Positions 8,666-19,977 of a stretch of DNA of 64,000 nt are shown piece by piece. Position 1 is the stretch's first letter. Every line of letters begins with the position of its first letter. Source of the DNA: Kluyvera genomosp. 3 (lineage in GTDB: Bacteria > Pseudomonadota > Gammaproteobacteria > Enterobacterales > Enterobacteriaceae); NCBI GenBank assembly GCA_002211745.1, contig CP022114.1, positions 3,938,645 through 4,002,644 of the forward strand, read 5' to 3'. The position numbers were made by a program, and so were the translations under genes. The notes beneath the pieces are model-generated. The model did not search any database, was not told where the DNA came from, and was given only the letters and a program-made list of their open reading frames with translations.

Positions 8666-9887
8666 CAGCCTCCAAAGTCGTCGAGCATGATGTTTTCATC
8701 CTCCACGCCTAGCTCTTTGAGCATCTTAATGACCGCGGCGTTCATCATCGGCGGCCCACACATATAGAACTCACAGTCTTCCGGCGCCGGGTGGTCACGC
8801 AGGTAGTTCTCATACAGGACGTTATGAATAAAGCCGGTGTAGCCCGTCCAGTTATCTTCCGGCTGCGCGTCGGAAAGCGCAATATGGAAGGTAAAGTTCG
8901 GGTTGTCACGCGCCAGCTGCTCAAACTCCTCTTCATAGAACATTTCACGCAGTGAACGCGCGCCGTACCAGAAGCTGATTTTGCGATGACTATGCAGGCG
9001 CTTAAGCTGATCGAAGATATGCGAACGCATCGGCGCCATCCCCGCACCGCCGCCGATAAACACCATTTCAGCGTCGGTGTCTTTGGCGAAGAACTCGCCG
9101 AACGGCCCGGAAATGGTTACCTTGTCGCCGGCCTTAAGCGACCAGATATACGAGGACATAATCCCCGGCGGCGCATCCGGCGCAGACGGCGGCGGCGTGG
9201 CGATACGCACGTTGAGCATGATGATGCCCTTTTCTTCCGGATAGTTAGCCATTGAATAGGCGCGCAGCGTCGGTTCTTTCACGTCGGAGACATAGCGGAA
9301 GAGATTGAATTTATCCCAGTCGCCACGGTATTCGTCCGGCACGTCAAAGTCGGCGTACGCGACTTTATGCGGCGGACACTCAATCTGAATATAGCCCCCG
9401 CGCGGAACGGCACGCTTTCACCCGCAGGAATCGCCAGCTTCAGCTCTTTGATAAAAGTGGCTTTGTTATCGTTAGAGATAACTTCGCATTCCCACTTTTT
9501 CACGCCAAAGACTTCGTCCGGCAGCTCAATTTTCATGTCCTGACGCACGGCGACCTGACAGGCCAGGCGGCAGCCCTCTTTGGCCTCGCGCTTGGTAATG
9601 TGCGACAGCTCGGTTGGCAGAATTTCACCACCGCCCTCTTTCACCGTGACCCGGCATTGGCCGCAGGAGCCGCCGCCGCCGCAGGCTGAGGAGATAAAAA
9701 TACCGTTGCTGGACAGCGTATTCAGCAGCTTGTCGCCCGCCGGGGTTTTAATCTGCTTATCCGCTTCGTTGTTAATTTCAATCACCACATCGCCGGCGTT
9801 AACCAGCTTCGATTTGGCAAATAAGATCAGCAGCGACAGCACCAGCACAATCAGCGTAAACATCACTACGCCAAGTATAATTTCCAT
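8665..9887 (-). CDS. nqrF: Na+-translocating NADH:quinone oxidoreductase subunit F (one frame break)
   Basis: NADH-oxidising entry subunit: electrons go from NADH to FAD to a 2Fe-2S centre. One N-terminal membrane helix (about 3-23), then a ferredoxin domain with [11 protein letters not shown] (C69, C75, C78) and C110. An FAD/NAD reductase domain follows with RAYSMAN and [10 protein letters not shown], ending in DDFGG. The frame breaks at about 9397 inside C5 on the plus strand. Corrected length is 407, standard for NqrF. Confidence 0.95.
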
Positions 9888-9899
9888 GATTAACGGCCC

Positions 9900-10496
9900 T
9901 TATAGCTGCACACCGGAGAATGACATAAAACCTAACGCCATCAGCCCGGTGGTGATAAAGGTGATCCCTAAGCCGCGCAGTCCCGCAGGCACATTTGAAT
10001 ACTTCATCTTTTCGCGAATTCCCGCCATCGCAACGATTGCCAGCATCCAGCCGATACCGGATCCAAAACCGTAAACGATGGATTCACTGAAGTTATAGTC
10101 ACGCTGTACCATAAACGACACGCCGCCAAAGATGGCGCAGTTCACCGCAATCAGCGGCAGGAAGATACCCAACGCGGTATACAGCGACGGGAAGTATTTA
10201 TCGAGGATCATCTCGAGGATCTGCACCAGCGCCGCAATCACCCCGATAAAGGTGATGAAGTTGAGGAAGCTGAGATCCACGCCATCAACCAGCGCGCCGT
10301 CACGCAGCACCAGGTTGTAGACCAGGTTGTTGATCGGTACGGCGAGCCCGAGAACCACCGTTACCGCCACACCAAGACCAAAAGCGGTGGAGACCTTCTT
10401 CGAGACCGCAAGGAAGGTACACATCCCGAGGAAGAAGGCCAGCGCCATGTTTTCAACGAACACAGCGCGGACAAACAGGCTAATGTAGTGAGCCAT
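9900..10496 (-). CDS. nqrE: Na+-translocating NADH:quinone oxidoreductase subunit E
   Basis: Integral membrane subunit of about six helices, paralogous to NqrD in inverted topology. Together they bind the intramembrane Fe-S centre. 198 residues; the two ligand cysteines are C26 (FFLGMCTFL) and C120 ([10 protein letters not shown]). Intact. Twelve bases separate its stop from nqrF. Confidence 0.97.
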   Translation of the reverse strand: MAHYISLFVRAVFVENMALAFFLGMCTFLAVSKKVSTAFGLGVAVTVVLGLAVPINNLVYNLVLRDGALVDGVDLSFLNFITFIGVIAALVQILEMILDKYFPSLYTALGIFLPLIAVNCAIFGGVSFMVQRDYNFSESIVYGFGSGIGWMLAIVAMAGIREKMKYSNVPAGLRGLGITFITTGLMALGFMSFSGVQL

Positions 10497-10502
10497 AATC
10501 GG

Positions 10503-11141
10503 TTACTCCTTTTCCTGCTGTTCCGGCTTCCAGCTACGCAGCGCCCAGATCAGCAGACCGATAATGAAAAACGCGCTCGGCGCGAGCAGGAACAGGCCGT
10601 TTGGCTGATACCAGCCACCGTTTTGCACTGTCTCCAGCACCGTGACGCCAAACAGCTTGCCGCTGCCAATAAGCTCGCGCAGGAAACCAACGATGAGCAG
10701 AATAGCGCCATAACCCAAGCCATTGCCGATACCGTCCATAAAGCTCGCCAGCGGTGGCGACTTCATGGCGAACGCTTCTGCACGCCCCATCACGATACAG
10801 TTCGTGATGATAAGCCCGACGAAAACCGACAGCTGTTTTGAGGTCTCATAGGCAAACGCGCGCAGTAACTGATCGACCACAATAACCAGTGAGGCAATAA
10901 TCGCCATCTGTACGATGATACGTACGCTGTTAGGAATATGGTGGCGGATCATCGAGATGAACATGCTGGAAAACGCCGTCACCAGCGTGACCGCAATGGT
11001 CATCACAAACGCCGTTTCCAGCTTGGTGGTGACCGCCAATGCAGAGCAGACGCCAAGCACCTGAAGAGCGATCGGGTTATTGGCGATAAGCGGCCCCACC
11101 AGCAGGCGTTTCATCTCTTTCATTTCACCCTGTTCAGCCAT
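10503..11141 (-). CDS. nqrD: Na+-translocating NADH:quinone oxidoreductase subunit D
   Basis: Integral membrane partner of NqrE, paralogous to RnfE. 212 residues with [20 protein letters not shown] (C32) and [20 protein letters not shown] (C115) as Fe-S ligands. The chosen ATG overlaps the end of nqrC by eight bases; [10 protein letters not shown] six codons downstream is an alternative start. Intact. Confidence 0.96.
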   Translation of the reverse strand: MAEQGEMKEMKRLLVGPLIANNPIALQVLGVCSALAVTTKLETAFVMTIAVTLVTAFSSMFISMIRHHIPNSVRIIVQMAIIASLVIVVDQLLRAFAYETSKQLSVFVGLIITNCIVMGRAEAFAMKSPPLASFMDGIGNGLGYGAILLIVGFLRELIGSGKLFGVTVLETVQNGGWYQPNGLFLLAPSAFFIIGLLIWALRSWKPEQQEKE

Positions 11142-11928
11142 GGTTCAGCCCTCCTTCACGCACCTGTTTCAGGAACGGGCCAAAGCCCAGTTCGCCCATC
11201 CAGAAATCAAAGCTGTGCTGCACGCCGTTGGCCGTGAGCGTTGCGCCAGAAAGACCGTCCACCGCGTACAGATCGCCCTGTGGTGCCGCACCCTTCATGA
11301 CTTTCAGCGCCGGATGGCCTTCGTCGTTGACGACGCGTTTACCGACAAACTGCGCACGCCAGTTCGGGTTTTCAACCTCGCCGCCGAGCCCCGGGGTTTC
11401 TCCCTGGTCGTAGTAAGTGATGCCTTTGATGGTGCGCCCGTCAGTGTCCAGCGCCACAAAGGCGTACATCATTGACCACAGACCGTTGCCATAAATCGGC
11501 AGAACGATCTCCTGTACCTGCTGCTTTTCGTCTTTGATGAGGTAGATTTCCACCATGTTGCTGCGACGACGAATACCGGCTGGGTCTTCGCTGGAAGACA
11601 GCGCGATACTCTGTTGCGGGTCCTTCAGCGCCTGGATCTGGTTAAACTTCCCCGGGTCGCCCTCAAGCATCGTGCCGCTTTTCAGATCCAGCAGCCGTGG
11701 CGTTACGCGGCTGGCATACACCTCAGCCACCTCGTCAGCAGACATCTTGTCGTGCATCAGCCCGGCTACCGCCAGAATATTGCGCTGTTTATCCAGCGCC
11801 CGCTGCTCCTGCTGAAGCGGCTTGAGGCCTACGGCAGAACCGGCGACCACAATAGAGCAGACCAGACAAAGCACCAGCACCACCAGCAGCGTTTTGCCGA
11901 TGCTATCGTTACTTTTCTTCTCAGCCAC
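11134..11928 (-). CDS. nqrC: Na+-translocating NADH:quinone oxidoreductase subunit C
   Basis: Single-span subunit whose periplasmic domain carries covalently bound FMN. 264 residues from a GTG start ([14 protein letters not shown]) preceded by GGAGGAAG; the GTG lies inside the nqrB stop region, showing translational coupling. A membrane helix covers about residues 12-33. The flavinylation motif DGLSGATLT places the FMN threonine at about T230, attached by ApbE in studied species. Intact. Confidence 0.96.
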   Translation of the reverse strand: MAEKKSNDSIGKTLLVVLVLCLVCSIVVAGSAVGLKPLQQEQRALDKQRNILAVAGLMHDKMSADEVAEVYASRVTPRLLDLKSGTMLEGDPGKFNQIQALKDPQQSIALSSSEDPAGIRRRSNMVEIYLIKDEKQQVQEIVLPIYGNGLWSMMYAFVALDTDGRTIKGITYYDQGETPGLGGEVENPNWRAQFVGKRVVNDEGHPALKVMKGAAPQGDLYAVDGLSGATLTANGVQHSFDFWMGELGFGPFLKQVREGGLNHG

Positions 11929-13157
11929 GCGACTTCCTCCGCTTAATATTGGCTCGCACCACCAGGTAATCAAACAGTGGCGCAAAGAGGTTGGCGAACA
12001 GAATGGCCAACATCATCCCTTCTGGATAAGCTGGGTTAACGACGCGAATCAGCACGCACATTGCGCCAATCAGCGCGCCATAGCACCATTTGCCTTTATC
12101 GGTAAACGAGGCGGAAACCGGGTCAGTGGCCATAAACATCATGCCGAAGGCAAAACCACCGAGCACCAGATGCCAGTACCACGGCATGGCGAACATCGGG
12201 TTGGTTTCGGAACCAATCAGGTTAAACAGCGTGGCACAGGCGATCAGGCCGACCATCACGCCGGCCACGATGCGCCAGGAGGCGACGCGGCCAAAGATAA
12301 TCAGCGCCCCGCCAAGCAGGATCATCAACGTGGAGACTTCACCGATGGAGCCCGGAATGTTGCCGATAAAGGCATCCATCCAACTGACCGGCTGCCCGCT
12401 GACGACGTTGACCAGCGCTTCACCACCATGGCTCGCCCATTGGGAGAGCGGCGTCGCCCGGAGAATCCATCGGCGGCGGTCCAGACCAGATCGCCGGAGA
12501 TTTGCGCCGGATAAGCAAAGAAGAGAAACGCACGCCCGGCCAGCGCCGGGTTGAGGAAGTTGCGACCGGTGCCGCCAAAGATCTCTTTCGCAATCACCAC
12601 GCCGAAGGAGATGCCGAGCGCCGCCTGCCATAACGGCATGGTCGGCGGAACAATCAGCGCAAACAGTATTGAGGTGACGAAGAAACCTTCGTTGACTTCA
12701 TGCTTGCGCACAATCGCGAACAGCACTTCCCAGAACCCGCCAACCAAAAAGACCGTGGCGTAAATTGGCACAAAGAACACCGCGCCCAGCATCATCATGC
12801 TGAGCCAGCCGGCATCCGGCGCGAAGCTGACGCCCAGCGCCTGCGCCACGCTGTAGTGCCAGTTGCTGGCAATCACCTGCTGCAGTTGCTCTGCGCCGTA
12901 CAGCTTGTGTAGCGCCGGGATGGTTTGCAGCCCGACGTTATACATCCCCAGAACATTGCCGGGAAAACGGCGAACCAGACGAGGATCATCATACGCTTCA
13001 GGTCGATGGCGTCGCGAACGTGCGCCGCGCCTTTGGTGACATGCCCCGGCGTATAGAGCAACGTCGCCGTCGCTTCATACAGCGGGTAATATTTTTCCAG
13101 TTTGCCGCCCTGCGTGAAGTGCGGCTCAACTTTTTCCAGTAGCTGTTTTAAGCCCAT
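11921..13157 (-). CDS. nqrB: Na+-translocating NADH:quinone oxidoreductase subunit B (two frame breaks)
   Basis: Main membrane subunit with about ten helices, involved in Na+ translocation; it carries covalent FMN and riboflavin. Starts [20 protein letters not shown] one base after the nqrA stop. Frame breaks lie at about 12947 (WG|MYNVGLQ) and 12458, the latter inside the FMN motif GFSGATPLSQW. Adding one base at each gives 412 residues, the usual length. A true break at the flavin site would abolish the enzyme, so errors are more likely. Confidence 0.93.
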
Positions 13158-13160
13158 CAC

Positions 13161-14503
13161 TTAACCTTCCTGCTCAATTTGCGTTAATACGCGGCGCAAC
13201 ACCGGCCCGTATTCGTATTTGCCCGGGCAGACGTAGGTGCACAGCGCCAGGTCTTCTTCATCAAGCTCCAGACATCCCAGCGCCTGCGCGCTGTCGGTAT
13301 CGCCTGCCAGCAGGTCGCGCAGCAACATAGTGGGCAGAATATCCAGCGGCATCACCCGCTCGTAGTTGCCGATAGGCACCATTGCGCGCTCGCCGCCGTG
13401 GGTATCCGTCGAGAGATTAAACAGCTTCTTCTTGAGGAAGTGGCCCAGCGTGGTGCGGGTAATCGAAAACTTGTCGCGCCCCGGCGTTACCCAGCCAAGC
13501 AGCTCTTTTTCGCGCCCTTCTTTCAGCACGCTCACCTGCAGGTGGAAGCGGCCAAGAAACGCATGCGGGCCCGATGCCTGGCTGCCGTTAAGTACGGAGC
13601 CGGACAAAATGCGGTTTTCACCCTCGTGCAGTTCTCCCGCCAGCAGGGCATTGAGATCGGCCCCAGGCAGGTGCGTAACAGACGAGGATGCTTAACCTGC
13701 GGGCCGCCAAGGGCGATGACGCGCTCGGTCCAGATGACACCGTCAAGGAACAGCTTGCCGTAGGCAATCACGTCCTGATAGTTCAGATGCCATACTTGCT
13801 TTTGCAAGCTGACTGGCTCGAGGAAATGAATGTGAGTACCGACTAACCCTGCCGGATGCGGGCCAGTGAACTGATTGAACGTCACCTGCCCCTGCGGATG
13901 GCCGCCCAGTTTGCCGCCGCTGCTCTGACAGACGTGGACTTTACCGTCAGTCAAACGCGTCAGCACGGTCAGGCCGGCGTTAAACGCCTCGCGCTGGGCG
14001 AGAATAATTGGCTGCGGATCGACGGACAGCGGGTTAGTGTCCATGGCAGTCACGAAAATCGCCGCCGGTACTGAACCTGGCGCCGGGGTTTTGCTGAACG
14101 GACGCGTGCGCATGGCCGTCCACAGTCCGGACTCCACTAACTGCGTCACCACCACCTCGCGCGGCAACGTTGCCAGCTCATCGGCAGGATAGGCCGTAAA
14201 GTTCAACGACTCGTCGCCTTCGACGTCAATGACTACCGACTGCAGGACGCGGCGCTCGCCACGGTGAATTGCGCTAACCGTACCGCTGGCGGGGGCAGTG
14301 AAACGTACGCCAGGAATCTTCTTGTCTTCAAAGAGCAGTTGCCCTTTCACGACCCTGTCGCCCTCTTTTACCGCCATCGAAGGACGCAGTCCGTTATATT
14401 CTTCGCCTTTTACCGCCACGCGGGTCACGGCAACGTCATCAATACGTTGCTGGTCGGGCAATCCAGCTATAGGCAGATCGAGGCCTTTGGTTATTTTAAT
14501 CAT
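13161..14503 (-). CDS. nqrA: Na+-translocating NADH:quinone oxidoreductase subunit A (one frame break)
   Basis: Peripheral cytoplasmic subunit implicated in quinone binding, with homology to RnfC. Starts [34 protein letters not shown] leads to the break at about 13662 (C4 on the plus strand, expected C5). [20 protein letters not shown] and [18 protein letters not shown] follow. Corrected length is 447, standard. First gene of the seven-gene operon; no strong Shine-Dalgarno is visible just upstream. Confidence 0.95.
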
Positions 14504-15064
14504 ACTGTTCGCAGGTATCCGTTAACGACGGCGTCAACTCAGCGCTGAGGCCAGCGTTTAGGTTAACGAGACAAAAGAAAGGAGGTTCGCCTGAAGGCCA
14601 ATCGTATTCCATCACCAGGCATGATGAGAATCTGAAGCATCCTTTCTTACACTGTTTAGAGAGTTACTATCTGAATCATCCAGCGAGTATCCGTTTTACC
14701 CATTTTTAGCCTGAATGATTACGTAACGAAAGTTTACCATTTTATCCTTCGCTGATGCAGTAGTTCCGCTTTTCTGGCCACTAAATTGCGAGCTGAGACG
14801 CAAACTGCTACGGATTCGGACAAAGATATCTGGCGAATCATCGGTTTATCCTACACTCTTTTTACAGGCTTCCATTTAGCGGGCGATCAGCACAACGCAC
14901 CGCCCCATCGTGGGAATACAACACGAAATTGTAAACGCCAAACGCCCCACTTGCGAAAAAATGCGGTGGTGCTAAGGTGAGCGCACAAAAAACAGATTTG
15001 TCTGCTTTTTTCTCTCTGTTGCCTCTCCTGGCGTGTAGTTATTTTTTATCAAGGAACAAGTAGT
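14504..15064. other. Intergenic region between divergent nqrA and yafK
   Basis: 561 bases without a supported gene. It must contain the nqr and yafK promoters. A weak candidate for yafK is TTGCGA at about 14951 with TAAGGT 16 bases downstream. At 14987-15012 an A6-CAGA-TTTG-TCTG-CTTTTTT element looks like a small terminator-type hairpin ahead of yafK. Nothing else stands out. Confidence 0.5.
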
Positions 15065-15805
15065 ATGCGCAAAATCGCATTATTTATTGCGATGCTTTTA
15101 ATGCCGTGCGTTTCGTTTGCTGGGTTAATGAGCAGCAACAGTCCGACGACGCCTGTCAGCAAAGAATATAAGCAGCAATTGATGGGCTCCCCAGTCTACA
15201 TCCAGATTTTCAAGGAAGAGCGCACGCTCGACCTCTATGTGAAAATGGGTGAAACCTATCAACTCCTTGATAGCTATAAAATTTGTAACTACTCCGGCGG
15301 TTTAGGGCCGAAGCAGCGTCAGGGCGATTTCAAAAGCCCGGAAGGGTTTTATTCGGTACAACGTAGCCAGTTGAAGCCAGACAGCCGCTTCTATAAAGCG
15401 ATTAATATCGGCTTCCCGAACGCGTATGACCGCGCGCATGGCTATGAAGGAAAATACCTGATGATTCACGGTGCCTGCGTGTCGGTAGGCTGCTATGCCA
15501 TGACCGACTCGGGTATTGATGAAATCTTCCAGTTCGTGACCGGCGCGCTGGTCTTCGGGCAGTCCAGCGTCCAGGTCAGCATTTATCCGTTCCGCATGAC
15601 CGATGCCAACATGGAACGTCATAAATATTCCTACTACAAAGATTTCTGGCAGCAGCTTAAGCCGGGCTACGACTACTTCCAGCAGACGCACAAACCGCCG
15701 ATGGTTTCGGTCGTCGATGGCCGCTATGTCGTGAGCAAGCCGCTGAGCCACGAAGTGGTTCAGCCGCAGCTGGCGTCAAACTACGCGCTCCCCGAGGCAA
15801 AATAA
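15065..15805 (+). CDS. dpaA: YafK/DpaA, LD-transpeptidase-fold enzyme that releases Lpp from peptidoglycan
   Basis: YkuD-domain protein of the periplasm. In E. coli YafK (DpaA, LdtF) cleaves the meso-Dap-Lys bond linking Braun lipoprotein to peptidoglycan instead of making cross-links. 246 residues, the same as E. coli. Signal peptide [20 protein letters not shown]. The catalytic motif [13 protein letters not shown] gives H135 and nucleophile C143. GTCAAGGAACAAG precedes the ATG. Its last 30 bases overlap the convergent yafJ. Confidence 0.95.
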   Translation: MRKIALFIAMLLMPCVSFAGLMSSNSPTTPVSKEYKQQLMGSPVYIQIFKEERTLDLYVKMGETYQLLDSYKICNYSGGLGPKQRQGDFKSPEGFYSVQRSQLKPDSRFYKAINIGFPNAYDRAHGYEGKYLMIHGACVSVGCYAMTDSGIDEIFQFVTGALVFGQSSVQVSIYPFRMTDANMERHKYSYYKDFWQQLKPGYDYFQQTHKPPMVSVVDGRYVVSKPLSHEVVQPQLASNYALPEAK

Positions 15806-16543
15806 GCGCCATTCGCCTGGCATAATCTTGTGCCAGGTTTCATTCCCCGTCAGCGGTTGGGTGGCAATCACAGTCACCACATCGTTGGCGGTCGTTTCCT
15901 GCTGAAAATCAATTTCCACATCCTGATCCAGCAGCTTCGCCACGCCAAACGGCGCCCGACGGGTAATCCAGTACAGGTTGGTGGAGCAGAACGCCATGAC
16001 GTAACGCCCGTCAGACAGCAGCATATTGAACACGCCTTTCGCGCGCATTTCTTCCGCCAGTGAAGCAATATACTTAAACACCGCCTGCATATTTCCTGGT
16101 GTACGCGGGTAGCGTTGGGTCAGCTTGTGCAGCAGCCAGCAAAATGCCTTTTCGCTGTCAGTTTCTCCGACCGGGCGGAATTGTCCGGTCTCCAGCGTTT
16201 TATAGCCAGAGAGCTGACCATTGTGGGCGTAGGTCCAGTTGCGTCCCCACAGCTCACGGGTGAATGGATGCGTATTTTCCAGCGCCACCATGCCGCGATT
16301 CGCCTGGCGGATATGCGCGATCACCGAACAGGACTTGATAGGATAATCCTGAACCAGTTTGGCAATCGGCGACTGATAGCTGGGCTGTGGATCTTTAAAG
16401 GTGCGACACCCTTTTCCTTCATAAAAGGTGATACCCCAGCCGTCTTTATGCGGCCCGGTGCCGCCACCGCGCTGAACCAGCCCGGTGAAACTGAAGCAAA
16501 TATCGGTTGGCACATTAGCGCTCATCCCGAGCAGTTCGCACAT
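15776..16543 (-). CDS. yafJ: Class II glutamine amidotransferase-like protein YafJ
   Basis: Predicted amidotransferase of the GATase-2 (Ntn-hydrolase) type; the physiological substrate is not established. 255 residues from [14 protein letters not shown], so C2 becomes the N-terminal nucleophile after Met removal. [20 protein letters not shown] and [16 protein letters not shown] are family landmarks. An in-frame ATG six codons upstream would bury the nucleophile and is rejected. Forty bases downstream of gmhA, likely co-transcribed; its 3' end overlaps yafK. Confidence 0.93.
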   Translation of the reverse strand: MCELLGMSANVPTDICFSFTGLVQRGGGTGPHKDGWGITFYEGKGCRTFKDPQPSYQSPIAKLVQDYPIKSCSVIAHIRQANRGMVALENTHPFTRELWGRNWTYAHNGQLSGYKTLETGQFRPVGETDSEKAFCWLLHKLTQRYPRTPGNMQAVFKYIASLAEEMRAKGVFNMLLSDGRYVMAFCSTNLYWITRRAPFGVAKLLDQDVEIDFQQETTANDVVTVIATQPLTGNETWHKIMPGEWRLFCLGERVV

Positions 16544-16583
16544 ATCACACCTCCACAGCAAACGGGCCGAAGCCCCGTGAAAC

Positions 16584-17165
16584 TTATGCCTTAACCATCT
16601 CTTTTTCGATCAGCATGATCAGGATGTGAATCACTTTAATGTGAATTTCCTGCACGCGATCGGCGTAACCAAAGTGCGGTACGCGAATTTCAATATCAGC
16701 AGAACCGGCCATTTTACCGCCGTCTTTACCGGTCAGGGTGATGACCTTCATGCCTTGCGCACGTGCCGCTTCAATCGCTTTGATCACGTTAGCTGAGTTG
16801 CCAGAAGTGGAAATACCCAGCAGCACGTCGCCCGAGCGCCCCACGGATTCAACGTAACGAGAGAAAACATATTCATAGCCGAAATCATTGCTCACGCAGG
16901 AGAGATGGCTGACGTCAGAGATCGCAATCGCCGGGTAGCCCGGACGGTTTTCACGATAGCGACCGGTCAGCTCTTCGGCAAAGTGCATCGCATCACAATG
17001 AGAGCCGCCATTACCGCAGGAAAGCACTTTACCACCGGCCTTAAAGCTATCCGCCAGCAGGACTGCTGCGCGCTGAATGGCATGGATATTGGCTTCATCT
17101 TTCAGAAAGTTTGCCAGCGTATCGGCCGCTTCATTCAGTTCGTTACGAATAAGATCCTGGTACAT
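16584..17165 (-). CDS. gmhA: Sedoheptulose 7-phosphate isomerase (phosphoheptose isomerase)
   Basis: First step of ADP-L-glycero-D-manno-heptose synthesis for the LPS inner core, in the cytoplasm. 193 residues: SIS-domain protein with [21 protein letters not shown] and [12 protein letters not shown] binding the sugar phosphate. One residue (Ala) longer at the C terminus than E. coli. Intact. gmhB, a later step of the same pathway, is at 35286-35849. Divergent from fadE. Confidence 0.97.
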   Translation of the reverse strand: MYQDLIRNELNEAADTLANFLKDEANIHAIQRAAVLLADSFKAGGKVLSCGNGGSHCDAMHFAEELTGRYRENRPGYPAIAISDVSHLSCVSNDFGYEYVFSRYVESVGRSGDVLLGISTSGNSANVIKAIEAARAQGMKVITLTGKDGGKMAGSADIEIRVPHFGYADRVQEIHIKVIHILIMLIEKEMVKA

Positions 17166-17365
17166 GAGGATAATCCTTCAGCATTAATAAAATTGTCGCC
17201 GCTAGTGTACCGGATAGCATCACCACAGAGAAGCAAGGGCCGATGTATTCAGCGGATGTTTGAATTTTTGGTGCGCTAAAAAGCATCAACAATGTGAGCG
17301 AGGTTGTAATTATTTTGTAAACACATTGCTAATTAAAATCACATCAACTACAACCATATCATCAC

Positions 17366-17382
17366 AAGTGGTCAGACCTCCT
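17366..17382 (+). promoter_or_regulatory. Candidate FadR operator upstream of fadE
   Basis: AAGTGGTCAGACCTCCT resembles the FadR consensus (TGGTnnGACC core) and lies 22 bases before the fadE ATG. E. coli fadE is FadR-repressed and induced by long-chain acyl-CoA. Confidence 0.55.
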
Positions 17383-17403
17383 ACAAGACAGGGGCATTTC
17401 TCT

Positions 17404-19847
17404 ATGATGATTTTGAGTATTGTTTTAACCATTGCTTTACTCGGTGCACTCTTCTATCACCGCATCAGTTTAGCGCTCGGTAGCGTGATTTTACTGGCGT
17501 GGACCGCGGCGCTCGGCGCTTCTGGCCTGTGGAATTTGTGGCTGCTGGTACCGCTGGCCATCATTCTGGTGCCGTTCAACTTTACGCCAATGCGTAAAGC
17601 GCTGATCTCCGCGCCGGTATTCCGCATGTTCAGTAAGGTAATGCCGCCGATGTCGCGCACCGAAAAAGAAGCGATCGATGCCGGCACCACCTGGTGGGAA
17701 GGCGATCTGTTCCGCGGTAATCCGGACTGGAAAAAGCTGCACAACTATCCACGTCCGCAGCTCACCGCCGAAGAACAGGCATTTATCGATGGTCCGGTGG
17801 AAGAAGCCTGCCGCATGGCGAATGATTTCCAGATCACCCACGAAATGGCGGATCTGCCGCCGGAGCTGTGGGCGTACCTGAAAGAACACCGCTTCTTCGC
17901 AATGATCATTAAGAAAGAGTACGGCGGCCTGGAATTCTCCGCTTATGCTCAGGCACGCGTATTGCAGAAGCTGTCCGGTGTTTCCGGGATCCTGGCGATT
18001 ACCGTCGGCGTACCGAACTCCTTAGGGCCGGGCGAGTTGTTGCAGCACTACGGTACTGAAGAACAGAAAAATCATTATCTGCCGCGCCTGGCGCGTGGTC
18101 AGGAGATCCCTTGCTTCGCGCTGACCAGCCCGGAAGCCGGTTCTGATGCCGGTGCAATTCCGGATACTGGCGTCGTCTGCATGGGTGAATGGCAGGGTGA
18201 ACAGGTGCTGGGTATGCGCCTGACCTGGAACAAACGCTACATTACCCTCGCGCCAATCGCCACCGTACTGGGGCTGGCGTTTAAACTCTCCGATCCGGAT
18301 AAACTGCTGGGCGGCGCGGAAGACTTAGGTATTACCTGTGCGCTGATCCCCACCAGCACCCCCGGCGTGGAAATTGGTCGTCGTCACTTCCCGCTGAACG
18401 TACCGTTCCAGAACGGTCCAACCCGCGGTCAGGACATCTTTGTTCCAATCGATTACATCATCGGTGGGCCAAAAATGGCCGGTCAGGGCTGGCGTATGCT
18501 GGTTGAGTGTCTGTCCGTAGGCCGCGGCATTACCTTGCCGTCGAACTCCACCGGCGGCGTGAAATCCGTCGCGCTGGCCACCGGCGCCTACGCACATATT
18601 CGCCGTCAGTTCAAAGTGTCCATTGGTAAAATGGAAGGCATTGAAGAGCCGTTGGCGCGTATCGCCGGCAACGCCTATGTGATGGACGCCGCCGCGACCC
18701 TGATTACCTACGGCATTATGCTCGGTGAAAAACCGGCGGTCCTGTCGGCTATCGTCAAGTACCACTGCACCCATCGCGGCCAGCAGTCCATTGTTGACGC
18801 CATGGATATCGCCGGGGGCAAAGGCATTATGCTGGGCGAAGGCAACTTCCTGGCCCGTGCTTACCAGGGCGCGCCAATTGCCATCACCGTAGAAGGTGCA
18901 AACATCCTGACCCGTAGCATGATGATCTTCGGCCAGGGCGCCATTCGCTGCCATCCGTACGTGCTGGAAGAGATGGCCGCCGCGCAGAATAAAGACGTTA
19001 ACGCCTTCGATAAACTGCTGTTTAAACACATCGGCCACGTCGGCAGCAACAAAGTGCGCAGCTTCTGGTTAGGTCTCACTCGTGGCTTAACCAGCTCGAC
19101 GCCGACCCGTGATGCGACGAAGCGTTACTACCAGCATCTGAACCGTCTGAGCGCCAACCTGGCCCTGCTGTCTGATGTTTCCATGGCGGTGCTGGGCGGT
19201 AGCCTGAAGCGTCGTGAGCGTATCTCCGCGCGTCTGGGCGATGTGCTGAGCCAACTGTACCTCGCCTCTGCCGTCCTGAAACGCTATGACGATGAAGGTC
19301 GCCATGAAGCCGATTTACCGCTGGTACATTGGGGCGTGCAGGATGCGCTGCACCAGGCAGAGCAAGCAATTGACGATCTGTTGAAGAACTTCCCGAACCG
19401 CTTTGTTGCCGGTGCCCTGCGCCTCGCCATCTTCCCGACCGGCCGTCATTACGATGCGCCGTCCGATAAGCTGGATCACAGCGTGGCGAAGATTCTGCAA
19501 ACGCCGAGCGCCACTCGCTCCCGTATTGGCCGTGGCCAGTACCTGACGCCGAGCGAACATAACCCGGTGGCCTGCTGGAAGAAGCGCTGGTAGACGTGAT
19601 GGCGGCCGACCCTATCCACCAGCGCATCTGTAAAGAAATTGGCAAAAACCTGCCGTTTACCCGCCTGGACGAACTGGCACGTAACGCGCTGGCAAAAGGG
19701 CTTATCGATCAAACCGAAGCAGCCATTCTGATCAAAGCGGAAGAAAGTCGTCTGCGCAGCATCAACGTCGACGATTTCGCTCCGGACGAGCTGGCGACCA
19801 AGCCGGTAAAGCTGCCGGACAACGTGCGCAAGGTTGAAGCCGCGTAA
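17404..19847 (+). CDS. fadE: Acyl-CoA dehydrogenase FadE (one frame break)
   Basis: FAD-dependent first step of beta-oxidation. Starts [20 protein letters not shown], a hydrophobic N-terminal segment. The acyl-CoA dehydrogenase core follows from about residue 100, with [37 protein letters not shown] and [26 protein letters not shown]. The frame breaks at about 19569 (GTGGCCTG; one G short), moving the last 90 or so codons, through [20 protein letters not shown], to another frame. Corrected length is 814, exactly E. coli. An ATG one codon later is equally possible. Confidence 0.95.
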
Positions 19848-19868
19848 CCTCTTCGATTCGTTATCCCC

Positions 19869-19897
19869 AAAGCGGAGCCTGGCTCCGCTTTTTTTTA
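19869..19897 (+). terminator. fadE intrinsic terminator
   Basis: AGCGGAGCC / GGCTCCGCT stem with a one-base loop followed by T8; 22 bases after the fadE stop. Confidence 0.92.
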
Positions 19898-19977
19898 TCC
19901 AGACAGTCCTCAGCGCGGCAGCGTCCTGATAAGGTGTTACAGTTAGATTTACGTCCTGCAATAAAGGAGTTCATCAC

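Noticed and set aside
14786-14980. 64-codon open frame upstream of yafK
   Set aside because: No ribosome site, no similarity I recognise, and it overlaps the likely promoter region.
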